Shown here in pieces: positions 11,964-20,096 of a stretch of DNA of 64,000 nucleotides (the stretch's first letter is position 1; each line of letters begins with the position of its first letter). The stretch is from Caldimonas caldifontis (lineage in GTDB: Bacteria > Pseudomonadota > Gammaproteobacteria > Burkholderiales > Burkholderiaceae_C): contig NZ_PSNX01000002.1 of NCBI RefSeq assembly GCF_002930615.1, positions 62,001 through 126,000 of the forward strand. Direction: 5' to 3'. The translations under genes and the position numbers were made by a program. The notes beneath the pieces were generated by a model, which worked only from the letters and a program-made list of their open reading frames with translations, was not told where the DNA came from and did not search any database.

Positions 11964-11996
11964 GGCCAGACCTTGTGGCCCGGAACCTCCTCGGCC

Positions 11997-12200
11997 TCAG
12001 GCCGGCTCGCGGGGTTCGAGTTCGGCTTCGAGACGCGCGATCTGATCACGCAGCAGCAGGCGTCGCTTCTTGAGGCGCCGCAGGGCCAGTTCGTCCCGAG
12101 GTGTCTGGAATTCAGCGCCATCGATGAGGCTGTCGAGGTCGGCGTGTTCGATGCGCAACTCGATCAGCCGACGCTGGGGCGAGTGCAGGTTTTCATCCAT
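11997..12200 (-). CDS. YdcH-family (DUF465) small protein
   Basis: A 67-residue basic protein predicted to be a helical hairpin. The central LIDGAEFQ and the C-terminal RRLKKRRLLLRDQIARLE segment match the DUF465/YdcH family, whose function is unknown. The ATG at 12200 was chosen because it gives the normal family length; a much longer in-frame extension is an antisense shadow of the phosphatase gene. It lies 33 bases upstream of the helicase gene on the same strand and may be co-transcribed with it. A TATAAT at 12246-12251 (minus) lies 46 bases upstream of the start. Confidence 0.8.
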   Translation of the reverse strand: MDENLHSPQRRLIELRIEHADLDSLIDGAEFQTPRDELALRRLKKRRLLLRDQIARLEAELEPREPA

Positions 12201-12245
12201 GGCCGACCACCGTTCAAATTTCTCGGCGCAACGAGGAATGGCTGG

Positions 12246-12253
12246 ATTATAGT
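12246..12253. promoter_or_regulatory. Possible two-way -10 region between the YdcH-like and PP2C genes
   Basis: On the minus strand ATTATA reads as a perfect TATAAT facing the YdcH-like gene. On the plus strand the overlapping TATAGT (12248-12253) is five of six for the -10 consensus and lies 26 bases before the PP2C start. The -35 regions are poor on both strands. Confidence 0.35.
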
Positions 12254-12278
12254 TTTGGTCTATCCACGCCCGATCGCC

Positions 12279-13049
12279 ATGAGCACCTCTTCTTCCAAGG
12301 GTTACCGCCTGAGCGCGGCCACCGGCATCCACCGGGGCGACCGCATGTACCAGCAGGACCAGGTGGACATCCTGGTGCATTCGCGCATTCCGGGCTGTGT
12401 GCTGGCCGTGGTGGCCGACGGCATGGGGGGCAAGAGCGGGGGCCGCAAGGCCTCCGACCAGGTCATCCTGACGGCCAGACAGCTGTTCGACCGCTACGCC
12501 CCCACCTCCGAGGATGCCCGGGAGGTGCTCAAGCAACTGGTGCTTGAATCCCACCTGATGATCAAGCTCACCGCGATCACCGCGGAAGAGGAACCTCACA
12601 GCACGGTGGCGGCCTTCCTGGTGAGCCCCAATCGCGAGTGCGATGTGATCCATGCCGGGGATTCGCGCGTCTATCACTTCCGCGGGCCCGAGATTGTCAG
12701 CCGCACCAAGGACCATTCCTATGTGCAGCGCCTGGTCGATGAGGGCCAGATCTCCGAGGAAGAAGCCAACACCCACCCGCAGTCCAACCTGTTGACGGGC
12801 TGCCTGGGCACCTTCCAGGACCCTCCCCTGACCCTGCACCACATCGATCGCCTGGAAGTGGGTGATTCGCTGCTGGCCTGCAGCGACGGCCTGTGGCACT
12901 ACTTCACGCCGCGCGAGCTGGGCGCCATCGTCAACACCCTGCCGCCACGTGAGGCCAGCGAGATGCTGGTGAGCAAGGCCCGCCAGCGGGCACGGGGCGG
13001 GGGCGACAACCTCTCGCTCGCCCTCGTTCGCGTCGATCTGCTGACCTGA
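12279..13049 (+). CDS. PP2C-family serine/threonine protein phosphatase
   Basis: Metal-dependent phosphatase removing phosphate from Ser/Thr residues of unknown target proteins. The 256-residue cytoplasmic protein carries the PP2C metal-binding motifs: VADGMGG, HAGDSRVY, CSDGLW and GGGDNLS. The early RMYQQDQV is a variant of the usual RxxNQD motif. There is no membrane segment or added regulatory domain. The ATG at 12279 follows a possible TATAGT promoter box. No partner kinase gene is adjacent; the nearest plausible link, the T6SS (which uses a PppA phosphatase in some species), is over 30 kb away, so no connection is claimed. Confidence 0.88.
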   Translation: MSTSSSKGYRLSAATGIHRGDRMYQQDQVDILVHSRIPGCVLAVVADGMGGKSGGRKASDQVILTARQLFDRYAPTSEDAREVLKQLVLESHLMIKLTAITAEEEPHSTVAAFLVSPNRECDVIHAGDSRVYHFRGPEIVSRTKDHSYVQRLVDEGQISEEEANTHPQSNLLTGCLGTFQDPPLTLHHIDRLEVGDSLLACSDGLWHYFTPRELGAIVNTLPPREASEMLVSKARQRARGGGDNLSLALVRVDLLT

Positions 13050-13061
13050 GCTCGGCCGCGC

Positions 13062-14162
13062 TCAGGTCAGGCGCGTGTCCACCTCGCGCCGTTCCAGTGA
13101 CAGGAATTCCTTCGACTGCATTTCCTGCAAGCGCGACACCGTGCGTGGGAATTCGTGTGCCAGCGGTCCTTCGGTGTAGAGCTGCTCGGGCGGCACCTCA
13201 GCCGACATGATGAGCTTGACGCGGCGGTCGTAGAGCACATCCACCAGCCACGTGAAGCGCCGGGCTTCCGAGGCCATGCGCACCGGCATGTGCGGCACAT
13301 TGGACAGCAGCACGGTGTGGAACTGGGAGGCAAGTTCCAGGTAATCGTTCTGTGAGCGAGGGCCGCCGCACAGATCCTGGAAGTCGAACCACACGACACC
13401 ACCGGCCCGCCGGCGTGCGCGGATCTCGCGCCGCTCGATGTGCAGGAGAGGGCTTTCGTCACGGGCTTCGGCCAGCTCCTCGAAGGCCTGCGTCATTTGC
13501 GCATCGGCCTCCTCCCCCAGCGGGCAGTGGTAGAGCTTCACCTGCTCGAGCGTGCGCTGGCGGTAGTCGGTGCCGTTGTCAACGTTGATGACTTCCAGAT
13601 GCTGCTTGAGCAGTTCGATGGCCGGCAGGATGCGGTCGCGGTGCAGGCCGTTGGGATAGAGCCCGTCCGGGTGGAAGTTGGATGTGGTGACGATGCTGAC
13701 ACGGTGCTTGAACAGAGCCTCCAGCAGCCGATGCAGGATCATCGCGTCGGTCACGTCGGCCACGTGGAATTCGTCGAAGCAGATCAGCCGGTAGCGCCGC
13801 GCAATGCGCCGGCCCAACTCATCCAGCGGGTTGACCGTGCCCTTGAGATCCTGCAGTTCCCGGTGCACCTCGCGCATGAACTCGTGGAAGTGCAGCCGGG
13901 TCTTGCGCGTGAGCGGCACGGCCTGGAAGAAGCAATCCATCAGGAAGCTCTTGCCCCGACCCACCCCGCCATACATGTACACGCCGCGAGGGATCGGTGG
14001 GCGGCGCAGCAGCTTGGTGAGCGCATTGGAGCGCCGGGCCTTGTAGTCGGCCCACTCGTCCTGGCAGCGCTGCAAGGCGGCCACGGCACGCAGCTGCGCC
14101 GGGTCGCTGCGGTAGCCGCGTTCCTTGAGCGTGTCTTCGTACAGCTGGGTGACGCTCGTCAT
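13062..14162 (-). CDS. zapE: Cell division ATPase ZapE (AFG1-like)
   Basis: AFG1-family AAA-type ATPase that in E. coli associates with the constricting Z ring. The 366-residue product has Walker A GGVGRGKSFLMD and Walker B RLICFDEFHVAD, followed by the family's VSIVTTSNFHPDGLYPNGLHR segment. It lies 68 bases downstream of lpdA on the same strand. zapE behind the 2-oxoglutarate dehydrogenase genes is a frequent arrangement in Burkholderiales, so it probably shares their transcript. It is convergent with the PP2C gene, with 12 bases between stops. Confidence 0.92.
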   Translation of the reverse strand: MTSVTQLYEDTLKERGYRSDPAQLRAVAALQRCQDEWADYKARRSNALTKLLRRPPIPRGVYMYGGVGRGKSFLMDCFFQAVPLTRKTRLHFHEFMREVHRELQDLKGTVNPLDELGRRIARRYRLICFDEFHVADVTDAMILHRLLEALFKHRVSIVTTSNFHPDGLYPNGLHRDRILPAIELLKQHLEVINVDNGTDYRQRTLEQVKLYHCPLGEEADAQMTQAFEELAEARDESPLLHIERREIRARRRAGGVVWFDFQDLCGGPRSQNDYLELASQFHTVLLSNVPHMPVRMASEARRFTWLVDVLYDRRVKLIMSAEVPPEQLYTEGPLAHEFPRTVSRLQEMQSKEFLSLERREVDTRLT

Positions 14163-14230
14163 GCCGGTCCTGCGTGTTCAAGAAAAAGGGCGACGGTGAA
14201 GTCGCCCTGATCCGTGCCTGTGCTGCAACC

Positions 14231-15658
14231 TCAGAAGTTCAGGGTGCGCTTGTCCACCGCGAGCGCCGCCTCCTTGGTGGCTTCCGACAGCGAGGGGTGC
14301 GCATGGCAGATGCGGGCGATGTCCTCGGCGCTGGCCTTGAACTCCATCGCCACCACGGCCTCGGCGATCAGCTCCGAGGCAAACGGTCCGACGATGTGCA
14401 CGCCCAGGATCTCGTCCGTCTTGGCGTCGGCCAGGAACTTGACCATCCCGGTGGTATCCCCCAGAGCCCGCGCCCGGCCGTTGGCCATGAAGGGGAAGGT
14501 GCCGGCCTTGTAGGCCCGGCCGGCCGCCTTGAGCTGCTGCTCGGTCTGACCCACCCAGGCGATCTCGGGGCTGGTGTAGATCACCCAGGGGATGGTGTTG
14601 AAGTTGACATGCCCATGCTGGCCGGCGATGCGCTCGGCCACGGCCACGCCCTCTTCCTCAGCCTTGTGGGCGAGCATGGGGCCACGCACCACATCGCCCA
14701 CCGCCCAGACATTGGGCAGATTGGTCTTGCAGTCGTCATCCACCACGATGGCGCCGCGCTCGTCCAGCTTCAGGCCCACCGCTTCGGGGTGGAGCCCGAG
14801 GGTATTGGGTACCCGGCCGATCGAGACGATGAGCTTGTCCACCTCCAGCGCCTGGGCTTCACCCTTGGCGTTGGTGTAGGCGATGCTGACGCCCTTCTTG
14901 CCGGTCTTGACCTCGCCGATCTTCACGCCCAGCTCGATCTTCAGGCCCTGCTTGTCAAAGGCCTTCTTGGCTTCCTTGGCAATCTGCTCGTCCACGGCAC
15001 CCAGAAAGGTGGGCAGGGCCTCCAGCACCGTGACCTCAGCGCCCAGGCGGCGCCACACTGAGCCCATCTCCAGACCGATCACGCCCGAGCCGATCACGCC
15101 CAGCTTCCTGGGCACGGACGGGATGCGCAGGGCACCATCGTTGGAGAGGATGGTTTTCTCATCGAAGGCCACGCCGGGCAGCGCCCGCGGATTGGAGCCG
15201 GTGGCCACGATGATGTGCTTGCCGGTGAGCACTTCTTCCTTGGCGCCCGAGACCTTGATCTCGTAGCCCCCCTCGGCTGCCTTCACGAAGGAGCCGCGCC
15301 CGTGGAAGAAGCTGACCTTGTTCTTCTTGAACAGGTAGAGGATGCCGTCGTTGTTCTGCTTCACGACGGTGTCCTTGCGACTCAGCATCTTCGCCACATC
15401 GATGCTGAGGTTGCTCAGCCCGATGCCGTGGTCGGCAAAGTGATGTGCCGCGTGCTCGTAGTGCTCGGACGACTGCAACAAGGCCTTGGACGGAATGCAG
15501 CCGACGTTGGTGCAGGTACCGCCCGGAGCCGGGCCGCCCTTGTCGTTCTTCCACTCGTCGATGCAGGCCACCTTGAAGCCCAGCTGGGCCGCGCGAATGG
15601 CGGCGATGTAGCCGCCGGGTCCACCGCCGATGACGATGACGTCGAATTGTTGGCTCAT
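14231..15658 (-). CDS. lpdA: Dihydrolipoyl dehydrogenase (E3 of 2-oxoglutarate dehydrogenase)
   Basis: Flavoenzyme that reoxidises the lipoamide of the E2 core and passes electrons to NAD+. The 475-residue protein has the FAD-binding [11 protein letters not shown] near the N-terminus and the redox disulfide in [16 protein letters not shown] second GxGxxG for NAD ([12 protein letters not shown]) follows, then the C-terminal HAHPSLSE containing the catalytic His-Glu pair. It lies 10 bases after sucB on the same strand, so it is the dedicated E3 of this complex, though it may also serve other 2-oxoacid dehydrogenases. Confidence 0.96.
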   Translation of the reverse strand: MSQQFDVIVIGGGPGGYIAAIRAAQLGFKVACIDEWKNDKGGPAPGGTCTNVGCIPSKALLQSSEHYEHAAHHFADHGIGLSNLSIDVAKMLSRKDTVVKQNNDGILYLFKKNKVSFFHGRGSFVKAAEGGYEIKVSGAKEEVLTGKHIIVATGSNPRALPGVAFDEKTILSNDGALRIPSVPRKLGVIGSGVIGLEMGSVWRRLGAEVTVLEALPTFLGAVDEQIAKEAKKAFDKQGLKIELGVKIGEVKTGKKGVSIAYTNAKGEAQALEVDKLIVSIGRVPNTLGLHPEAVGLKLDERGAIVVDDDCKTNLPNVWAVGDVVRGPMLAHKAEEEGVAVAERIAGQHGHVNFNTIPWVIYTSPEIAWVGQTEQQLKAAGRAYKAGTFPFMANGRARALGDTTGMVKFLADAKTDEILGVHIVGPFASELIAEAVVAMEFKASAEDIARICHAHPSLSEATKEAALAVDKRTLNF

Positions 15659-15668
15659 CGTCAGGTCC

Positions 15669-16922
15669 TCAGATGTCGAACAGCAGGCGTGCCGGATCTT
15701 CCAGCGCTTCCTTCATCGCCACCAGGCCCAGCACGGCCTCGCGGCCGTCGATGATGCGGTGGTCGTAGCTCATGGCCAGGTAGTTGATCGGGCGGATCAC
15801 GATCTGGCCGTTCTCGACCACCGGACGTTCCTTCGTGGCATGCACGCCCAGGATGGCCGACTGCGGGGGGTTGATGATGGGCGTGGACAGCATGGAACCG
15901 AACACGCCACCGTTGGAGATGGAGAAGGTGCCGCCGGAGAGCTCTTCGAGCCCCAGCTTCCCGTCCTTGGCCTTCTGACCGAACTCGGCAATCTTCTTCT
16001 CGATCTCGGCAAAGGTCATCTGGTCGGCGTTGCGCAGGATGGGCACCACCAGGCCGCGCGGGGAGCCGACCGCGATGCCAATGTCGAAGTAGCCGTGATA
16101 GACGATGTCGTTGCCGTCCACCGAAGCGTTCAGGATGGGGTACTTCTTGAGCGCATGCACGGCCGCCTTCACGAAAAAGCTCATGAAGCCGATCTTGACG
16201 CCGTGCTCCTTCTCGAACTTCTCCTGGAAGCGCTTGCGCATGTCCATCACCGGCGCCATGTTCACCTCGTTGAAGGTGGTCAGGATGGCGTTGGTGGCCT
16301 GAGACTGCAGCAGGCGCTCGGCCACTCGAGCGCGCAGGCGGCTCATCGGGACGCGCTGCTCCGGGCGGTCACCCAGGTTGACCGAGGGCGCGCTCACCTG
16401 GGGCAGCGGCTTGGCCACGGCCGGGGCTGCCGGTGCCTGGACCGCGGCGGGCTTCACGCCAGCCTCGATGGCACCCAGCACATCCCCCTTGGTGATGCGG
16501 CCGTCCTTGCCCGTGCCGCTGACCTGAGCAGCGCTCAGGTTGTTGTCAGCCATGAGCTTGGCTGCAGCGGGCATCGCCACGTCGGACTTGGCGCCGCCCG
16601 TGGACACGGCCGGAGCCGCCGCAGGGGCCGGGGCAGGTGCCGGGGCGGCCTTGATCTCCAGGGGGCTGACCTGGGCCTGACCCTCGGTGTCGATCTTGGC
16701 GATGACTTCGTCGCTGACCACCGTGTCGCCGTCGTTCTTGACGAGCTGCACGATCACGCCGGCCGCCGGGGCTGGCACTTCGAGCACGACCTTGTCGGTC
16801 TCGATCTCGATGAGGATCTCGTCCGCACTGACGGCTTCTCCGAGACGCTTCTTCCAGGACAGCAGGGTGGCTTCGGCCACCGATTCGGACAGTTGGGGAA
16901 CCTTGACTTCGATGATTGCCAT
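15669..16922 (-). CDS. sucB: Dihydrolipoyl succinyltransferase (E2 of 2-oxoglutarate dehydrogenase)
   Basis: Core subunit moving the succinyl group from lipoamide to CoA in the TCA cycle. Domains in order are an N-terminal lipoyl domain with [11 protein letters not shown] (the lysine carries lipoate), an Ala/Pro linker, an E3-binding domain ([20 protein letters not shown]) and the acyltransferase domain with [13 protein letters not shown] (catalytic His). The ATG at 16922 ([14 protein letters not shown], 417 residues) was chosen because homologues start here. The longer in-frame start at 16979 only adds an unconserved leader. There is a single lipoyl domain, as usual for this enzyme. Confidence 0.96.
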   Translation of the reverse strand: MAIIEVKVPQLSESVAEATLLSWKKRLGEAVSADEILIEIETDKVVLEVPAPAAGVIVQLVKNDGDTVVSDEVIAKIDTEGQAQVSPLEIKAAPAPAPAPAAAPAVSTGGAKSDVAMPAAAKLMADNNLSAAQVSGTGKDGRITKGDVLGAIEAGVKPAAVQAPAAPAVAKPLPQVSAPSVNLGDRPEQRVPMSRLRARVAERLLQSQATNAILTTFNEVNMAPVMDMRKRFQEKFEKEHGVKIGFMSFFVKAAVHALKKYPILNASVDGNDIVYHGYFDIGIAVGSPRGLVVPILRNADQMTFAEIEKKIAEFGQKAKDGKLGLEELSGGTFSISNGGVFGSMLSTPIINPPQSAILGVHATKERPVVENGQIVIRPINYLAMSYDHRIIDGREAVLGLVAMKEALEDPARLLFDI

Positions 16923-16997
16923 GATTGTTCTTTCGCTATGCGTGTCGCCGCGCCAGCGGCGCCCCTCGCAGGGCCCCACCGCCAGCGCATCCAGGAC

Positions 16998-19856
16998 TTA
17001 TTTGGTGAGCACGAAACCCTTGAGCTTGGCGAAGGCCTGGTCGAGCAAGGCTTTCTGCTGCTCCTGGTGGAGGTGGGCGTAACCCACCGCCGGCGAAGCC
17101 GAGGCCGGGCGCCCGGCATAGCCGAGCTTCTGGCCGTCGAGCATGTTCTCGTGGATGAAATGCTGAACGAAGAACCAGGCCCCCTGGTTCTGAGGTTCAT
17201 CCTGGCACCACACGACATCGGTCGCGTTCGGATACTTCTTCAGCTCGGCCGCGAAAGCCTTGTGCGGGAAGGGATAGAGCTGCTCGACGCGGATGATCGC
17301 CACGTCGCCGGCCTTCTTCTCTTCGCGCTTCTTGACGAGGTCGTAATAGACCTTGCCCGAACAGGCGATCACTCGCTTGACCTTGGCCGCATCGATCTCG
17401 GCGTTGAGCTCACCGATCACGGTGCGGAATTCACCCTTGGTGAACTCGGACAGCGGCGAGGTGGCATCTTTGTTGCGCAAGAGCGACTTGGGCGTCATCA
17501 GCACGAGCGGCTTGCGGAACATGCGCACCATCTGGCGGCGCAGCACATGGAAGATCTGGCTGGCCGTCGTGGGCTGGCAGATCTGCATGTTGTTGTCGGC
17601 GGCCAGCTGCATGAAGCGCTCCAGGCGCGCCGAGCTGTGCTCGGGGCCCTGGCCCTCGTAGCCATGAGGCAACATCAGCGTCAGGCCGTTGGCGCGGCCC
17701 CACTTCACTTCGCCAGAAGCGATGAACTGGTCGATCACCACCTGGGCACCGTTGGCGAAGTCGCCGAACTGGGCCTCCCAGATCACCAGCGTGTTGGGGT
17801 CGGCCGAGGCATAGCCGTACTCGAAACCGAGCACCGCTTCTTCCGACAGGATGGAGTCGATCACGACGAACGGGGCCTGGTTGTCGGCCACGTTCTGCAG
17901 CGGAATGTAGGTGCCTTCGTCGAACTTCTCGCGGTTCTGGTCATGCAGCACGGCGTGGCGGTGCGTGAAGGTGCCACGCCCGCAGTCCTCGCCCGAGAGG
18001 CGCACTGGATAGCCGCTGGCCACCAGGGAGGCGAAGGCGAGGTGCTCGCCCATGCCCCAGTCGACGTTGATCTCACCCCGCCCCATGGCGGCGCGGTCCG
18101 CAATGACCTTCTCCACCAAAGGATGGACCTTGAAGTTCTCCGGGATGGTGGTGATGCGCTCGGCCAGACGTTTGATCTCGGCCAGCGGCAAGGCGGTGTC
18201 GGCGGCATCCGTCCACTTCTTGCCGAGGAAGGGCGTCCAGTCGACGGCGTACTTGCTCTTGTAGTTGGTGAGCACCGGATCGATGGTGTGCTTGCCGGCA
18301 TCCATCGCGGCCCGATAGGCCTTGACCATCTCGTCGGGGCCGTCCTCGGACAGCACGCCTTGAGTCACCAGCTTGTCGGCGTAGAGCTTGCGGGTCCCCG
18401 GATGCTTGGCGATCTTCTTGTACATCAGCGGCTGGGTGAGCGAGGGGGTGTCCTGCTCGTTGTGGCCCAGCTTGCGGAAGCACACGATGTCAACGACCAC
18501 GTCTTTGTTGAACTCCTGGCGGTAGTCCAGGGCGAGCTGGGTGCAGAACACCACGGCCTCTGGATCGTCGCCGTTCACGTGCAGCACCGGCGCCTCGATC
18601 ATCTTCACGACGTCGGAGCAGTACAGCGTCGAGCGGGTGTCTCGCGGGTCGCTGGTGGTGAAGCCGATCTGGTTGTTGATGACGATATGGACGGTACCGC
18701 CGGTGTAGTAGCCGCGCGTCTGGGCCAGCGCCAGCGTTTCCATCACGACGCCCTGGCCGGCGAAGGCGGCATCACCATGCACCAGCACGGGCAGCACCTG
18801 ATCGCCTTCCTTGTCGCCACGACGGTCCATGCGGGCCTTGACGGAGCCTTCGACCACCGGGTTGACGATCTCCAGATGCGAAGGGTTGAACGCCAGACTC
18901 AGGTGCACCGGGCCGCCGGGGGTGGAGACGTCACTGGAAAAGCCCTGGTGGTACTTCACGTCACCAGCAGGCAGATCCTCCTTGGCCGTGTGCTCGAACT
19001 CGGCGAACAAATCCTTGGGCATCTTGCCCAGGGTGTTGACCAGCACGTTGAGGCGGCCACGGTGAGCCATGCCGATGACGATCTCCTGCACACCCTTCTC
19101 ACCGGCTCGCTTGATGAGTTCGTCCATCGAGGCGATGAAGCTTTCCCCGCCTTCGAGGGAAAAACGCTTCTGGCCGACATATTTGGTGTGCAAGAAGCGC
19201 TCCAGGCCTTCGGCCGCGGTGAGCCGCTCCAGGATGGATTTCTTCTTCTCGGGCGTGAAGATCGGCTTGGAGCGCGTGCTTTCCAGGCGTTCCTGCCACC
19301 ACCGCTTCTCTGCGGGGTCGGTGATGTGCATGAACTCGGCGCCGATGGTGCCGCAGTAGGTGTCACGCAGGGCCTGCAGGATTTCCCGCAGGGTCATCTG
19401 CTCGGCTTTGGTGAAATAGGTGTTGGTGGCGCTGAAAGTGATGTCCATGTCACTTTCAGTGAGGTCGTAGAAGGCCGGCTCCAACTCGGGGATGCGCGGG
19501 CGCTCCTGACGCTTGAGGGGATCGAGGTCGGCCCAGCGGGATCCGAGGAAGCGATAGGCAGCAATCAGGGACTGGACATGCACCTGTTTGCGCGCGACGG
19601 CCAGGTCAGCACTGCTGGCCTTGACCGTAAAGGCGTTCGACTTGGCGCGCTGCGCAAAGGATTCGATCACCGGGGCGTGGGCCACGTCACGGGAGTTGCT
19701 GCCATCGACGGCAGGCACGTTCTGGAGGGCGTCGAAATAGGCGCGCCAGTTGTCCGGCACCGAACCGGGGTTGTCGAGGTAGGCCTCGTACAACTCTTCG
19801 ACGTAGGGAGCATTGCCCCCGAACAGGTACGAGTTGGACCTGTATTGCTGCATCAT
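16998..19856 (-). CDS. sucA: 2-oxoglutarate dehydrogenase E1 component
   Basis: Thiamine diphosphate-dependent decarboxylase starting the conversion of 2-oxoglutarate to succinyl-CoA. The 952-residue protein begins MMQQYRSNSYLFGG and shows the E1 landmarks EIVIGMAHRGRLNVL, HGDAAFAGQGVV and VHIVINNQIGFTTSDP (the last contributes to cofactor and metal binding). The ATG at 19856 is preceded by GAGG at eight bases; a GTG three codons upstream is possible. It heads a sucA-sucB-lpdA-zapE run, with 75 bases between sucA and sucB. Confidence 0.96.
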   Translation of the reverse strand: MMQQYRSNSYLFGGNAPYVEELYEAYLDNPGSVPDNWRAYFDALQNVPAVDGSNSRDVAHAPVIESFAQRAKSNAFTVKASSADLAVARKQVHVQSLIAAYRFLGSRWADLDPLKRQERPRIPELEPAFYDLTESDMDITFSATNTYFTKAEQMTLREILQALRDTYCGTIGAEFMHITDPAEKRWWQERLESTRSKPIFTPEKKKSILERLTAAEGLERFLHTKYVGQKRFSLEGGESFIASMDELIKRAGEKGVQEIVIGMAHRGRLNVLVNTLGKMPKDLFAEFEHTAKEDLPAGDVKYHQGFSSDVSTPGGPVHLSLAFNPSHLEIVNPVVEGSVKARMDRRGDKEGDQVLPVLVHGDAAFAGQGVVMETLALAQTRGYYTGGTVHIVINNQIGFTTSDPRDTRSTLYCSDVVKMIEAPVLHVNGDDPEAVVFCTQLALDYRQEFNKDVVVDIVCFRKLGHNEQDTPSLTQPLMYKKIAKHPGTRKLYADKLVTQGVLSEDGPDEMVKAYRAAMDAGKHTIDPVLTNYKSKYAVDWTPFLGKKWTDAADTALPLAEIKRLAERITTIPENFKVHPLVEKVIADRAAMGRGEINVDWGMGEHLAFASLVASGYPVRLSGEDCGRGTFTHRHAVLHDQNREKFDEGTYIPLQNVADNQAPFVVIDSILSEEAVLGFEYGYASADPNTLVIWEAQFGDFANGAQVVIDQFIASGEVKWGRANGLTLMLPHGYEGQGPEHSSARLERFMQLAADNNMQICQPTTASQIFHVLRRQMVRMFRKPLVLMTPKSLLRNKDATSPLSEFTKGEFRTVIGELNAEIDAAKVKRVIACSGKVYYDLVKKREEKKAGDVAIIRVEQLYPFPHKAFAAELKKYPNATDVVWCQDEPQNQGAWFFVQHFIHENMLDGQKLGYAGRPASASPAVGYAHLHQEQQKALLDQAFAKLKGFVLTK

Positions 19857-20096
19857 CTCGCTCACCTCACACCCCGGTTTCCAGGGCTGTTGGCTGGTTG
19901 ATCAACCTTCCGCGACACGGCTTGACCGGTTGGCGGATTGCGACCCGCCTTCACTGTGGATTCACTCAGAAACCAGCAAAGGGGACGGGAAGGACCGAAA
20001 GTCTCAGGGTGGAACTCTAACACTCATCGCGTTTGATGGCCAATAAGCATTTCCCACAAACTCGTTTCAATGTGGGAAGCGCCCACCGCCGATGTG
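19857..20096. other. Intergenic region upstream of sucA
   Basis: 240 bases without a gene. It must contain the sucA promoter, but no convincing -35/-10 pair was found by eye. At its right end lies the hairpin at 20051-20078, described separately, just past the end of the GGDEF-EAL gene. Confidence 0.5.
20051..20078 (-). terminator. Hairpin downstream of the GGDEF-EAL gene
   Basis: A perfect eight-base inverted repeat, TTCCCACA (20051-20058) and TGTGGGAA (20071-20078), with a 12-base loop. It begins 18 bases after the stop of the minus-strand GGDEF-EAL gene. In that direction it is followed by ATGCTTATTGG, which is only weakly T-rich, so it may be a poor terminator or a protein-binding site. 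Confidence 0.4.

Noticed and set aside
15630-19901. A 1423-codon open frame on the plus strand across sucA and sucB
   Set aside because: It is antisense to two unmistakable TCA-cycle genes and its translation resembles no protein. Long antisense frames are expected at this G+C.
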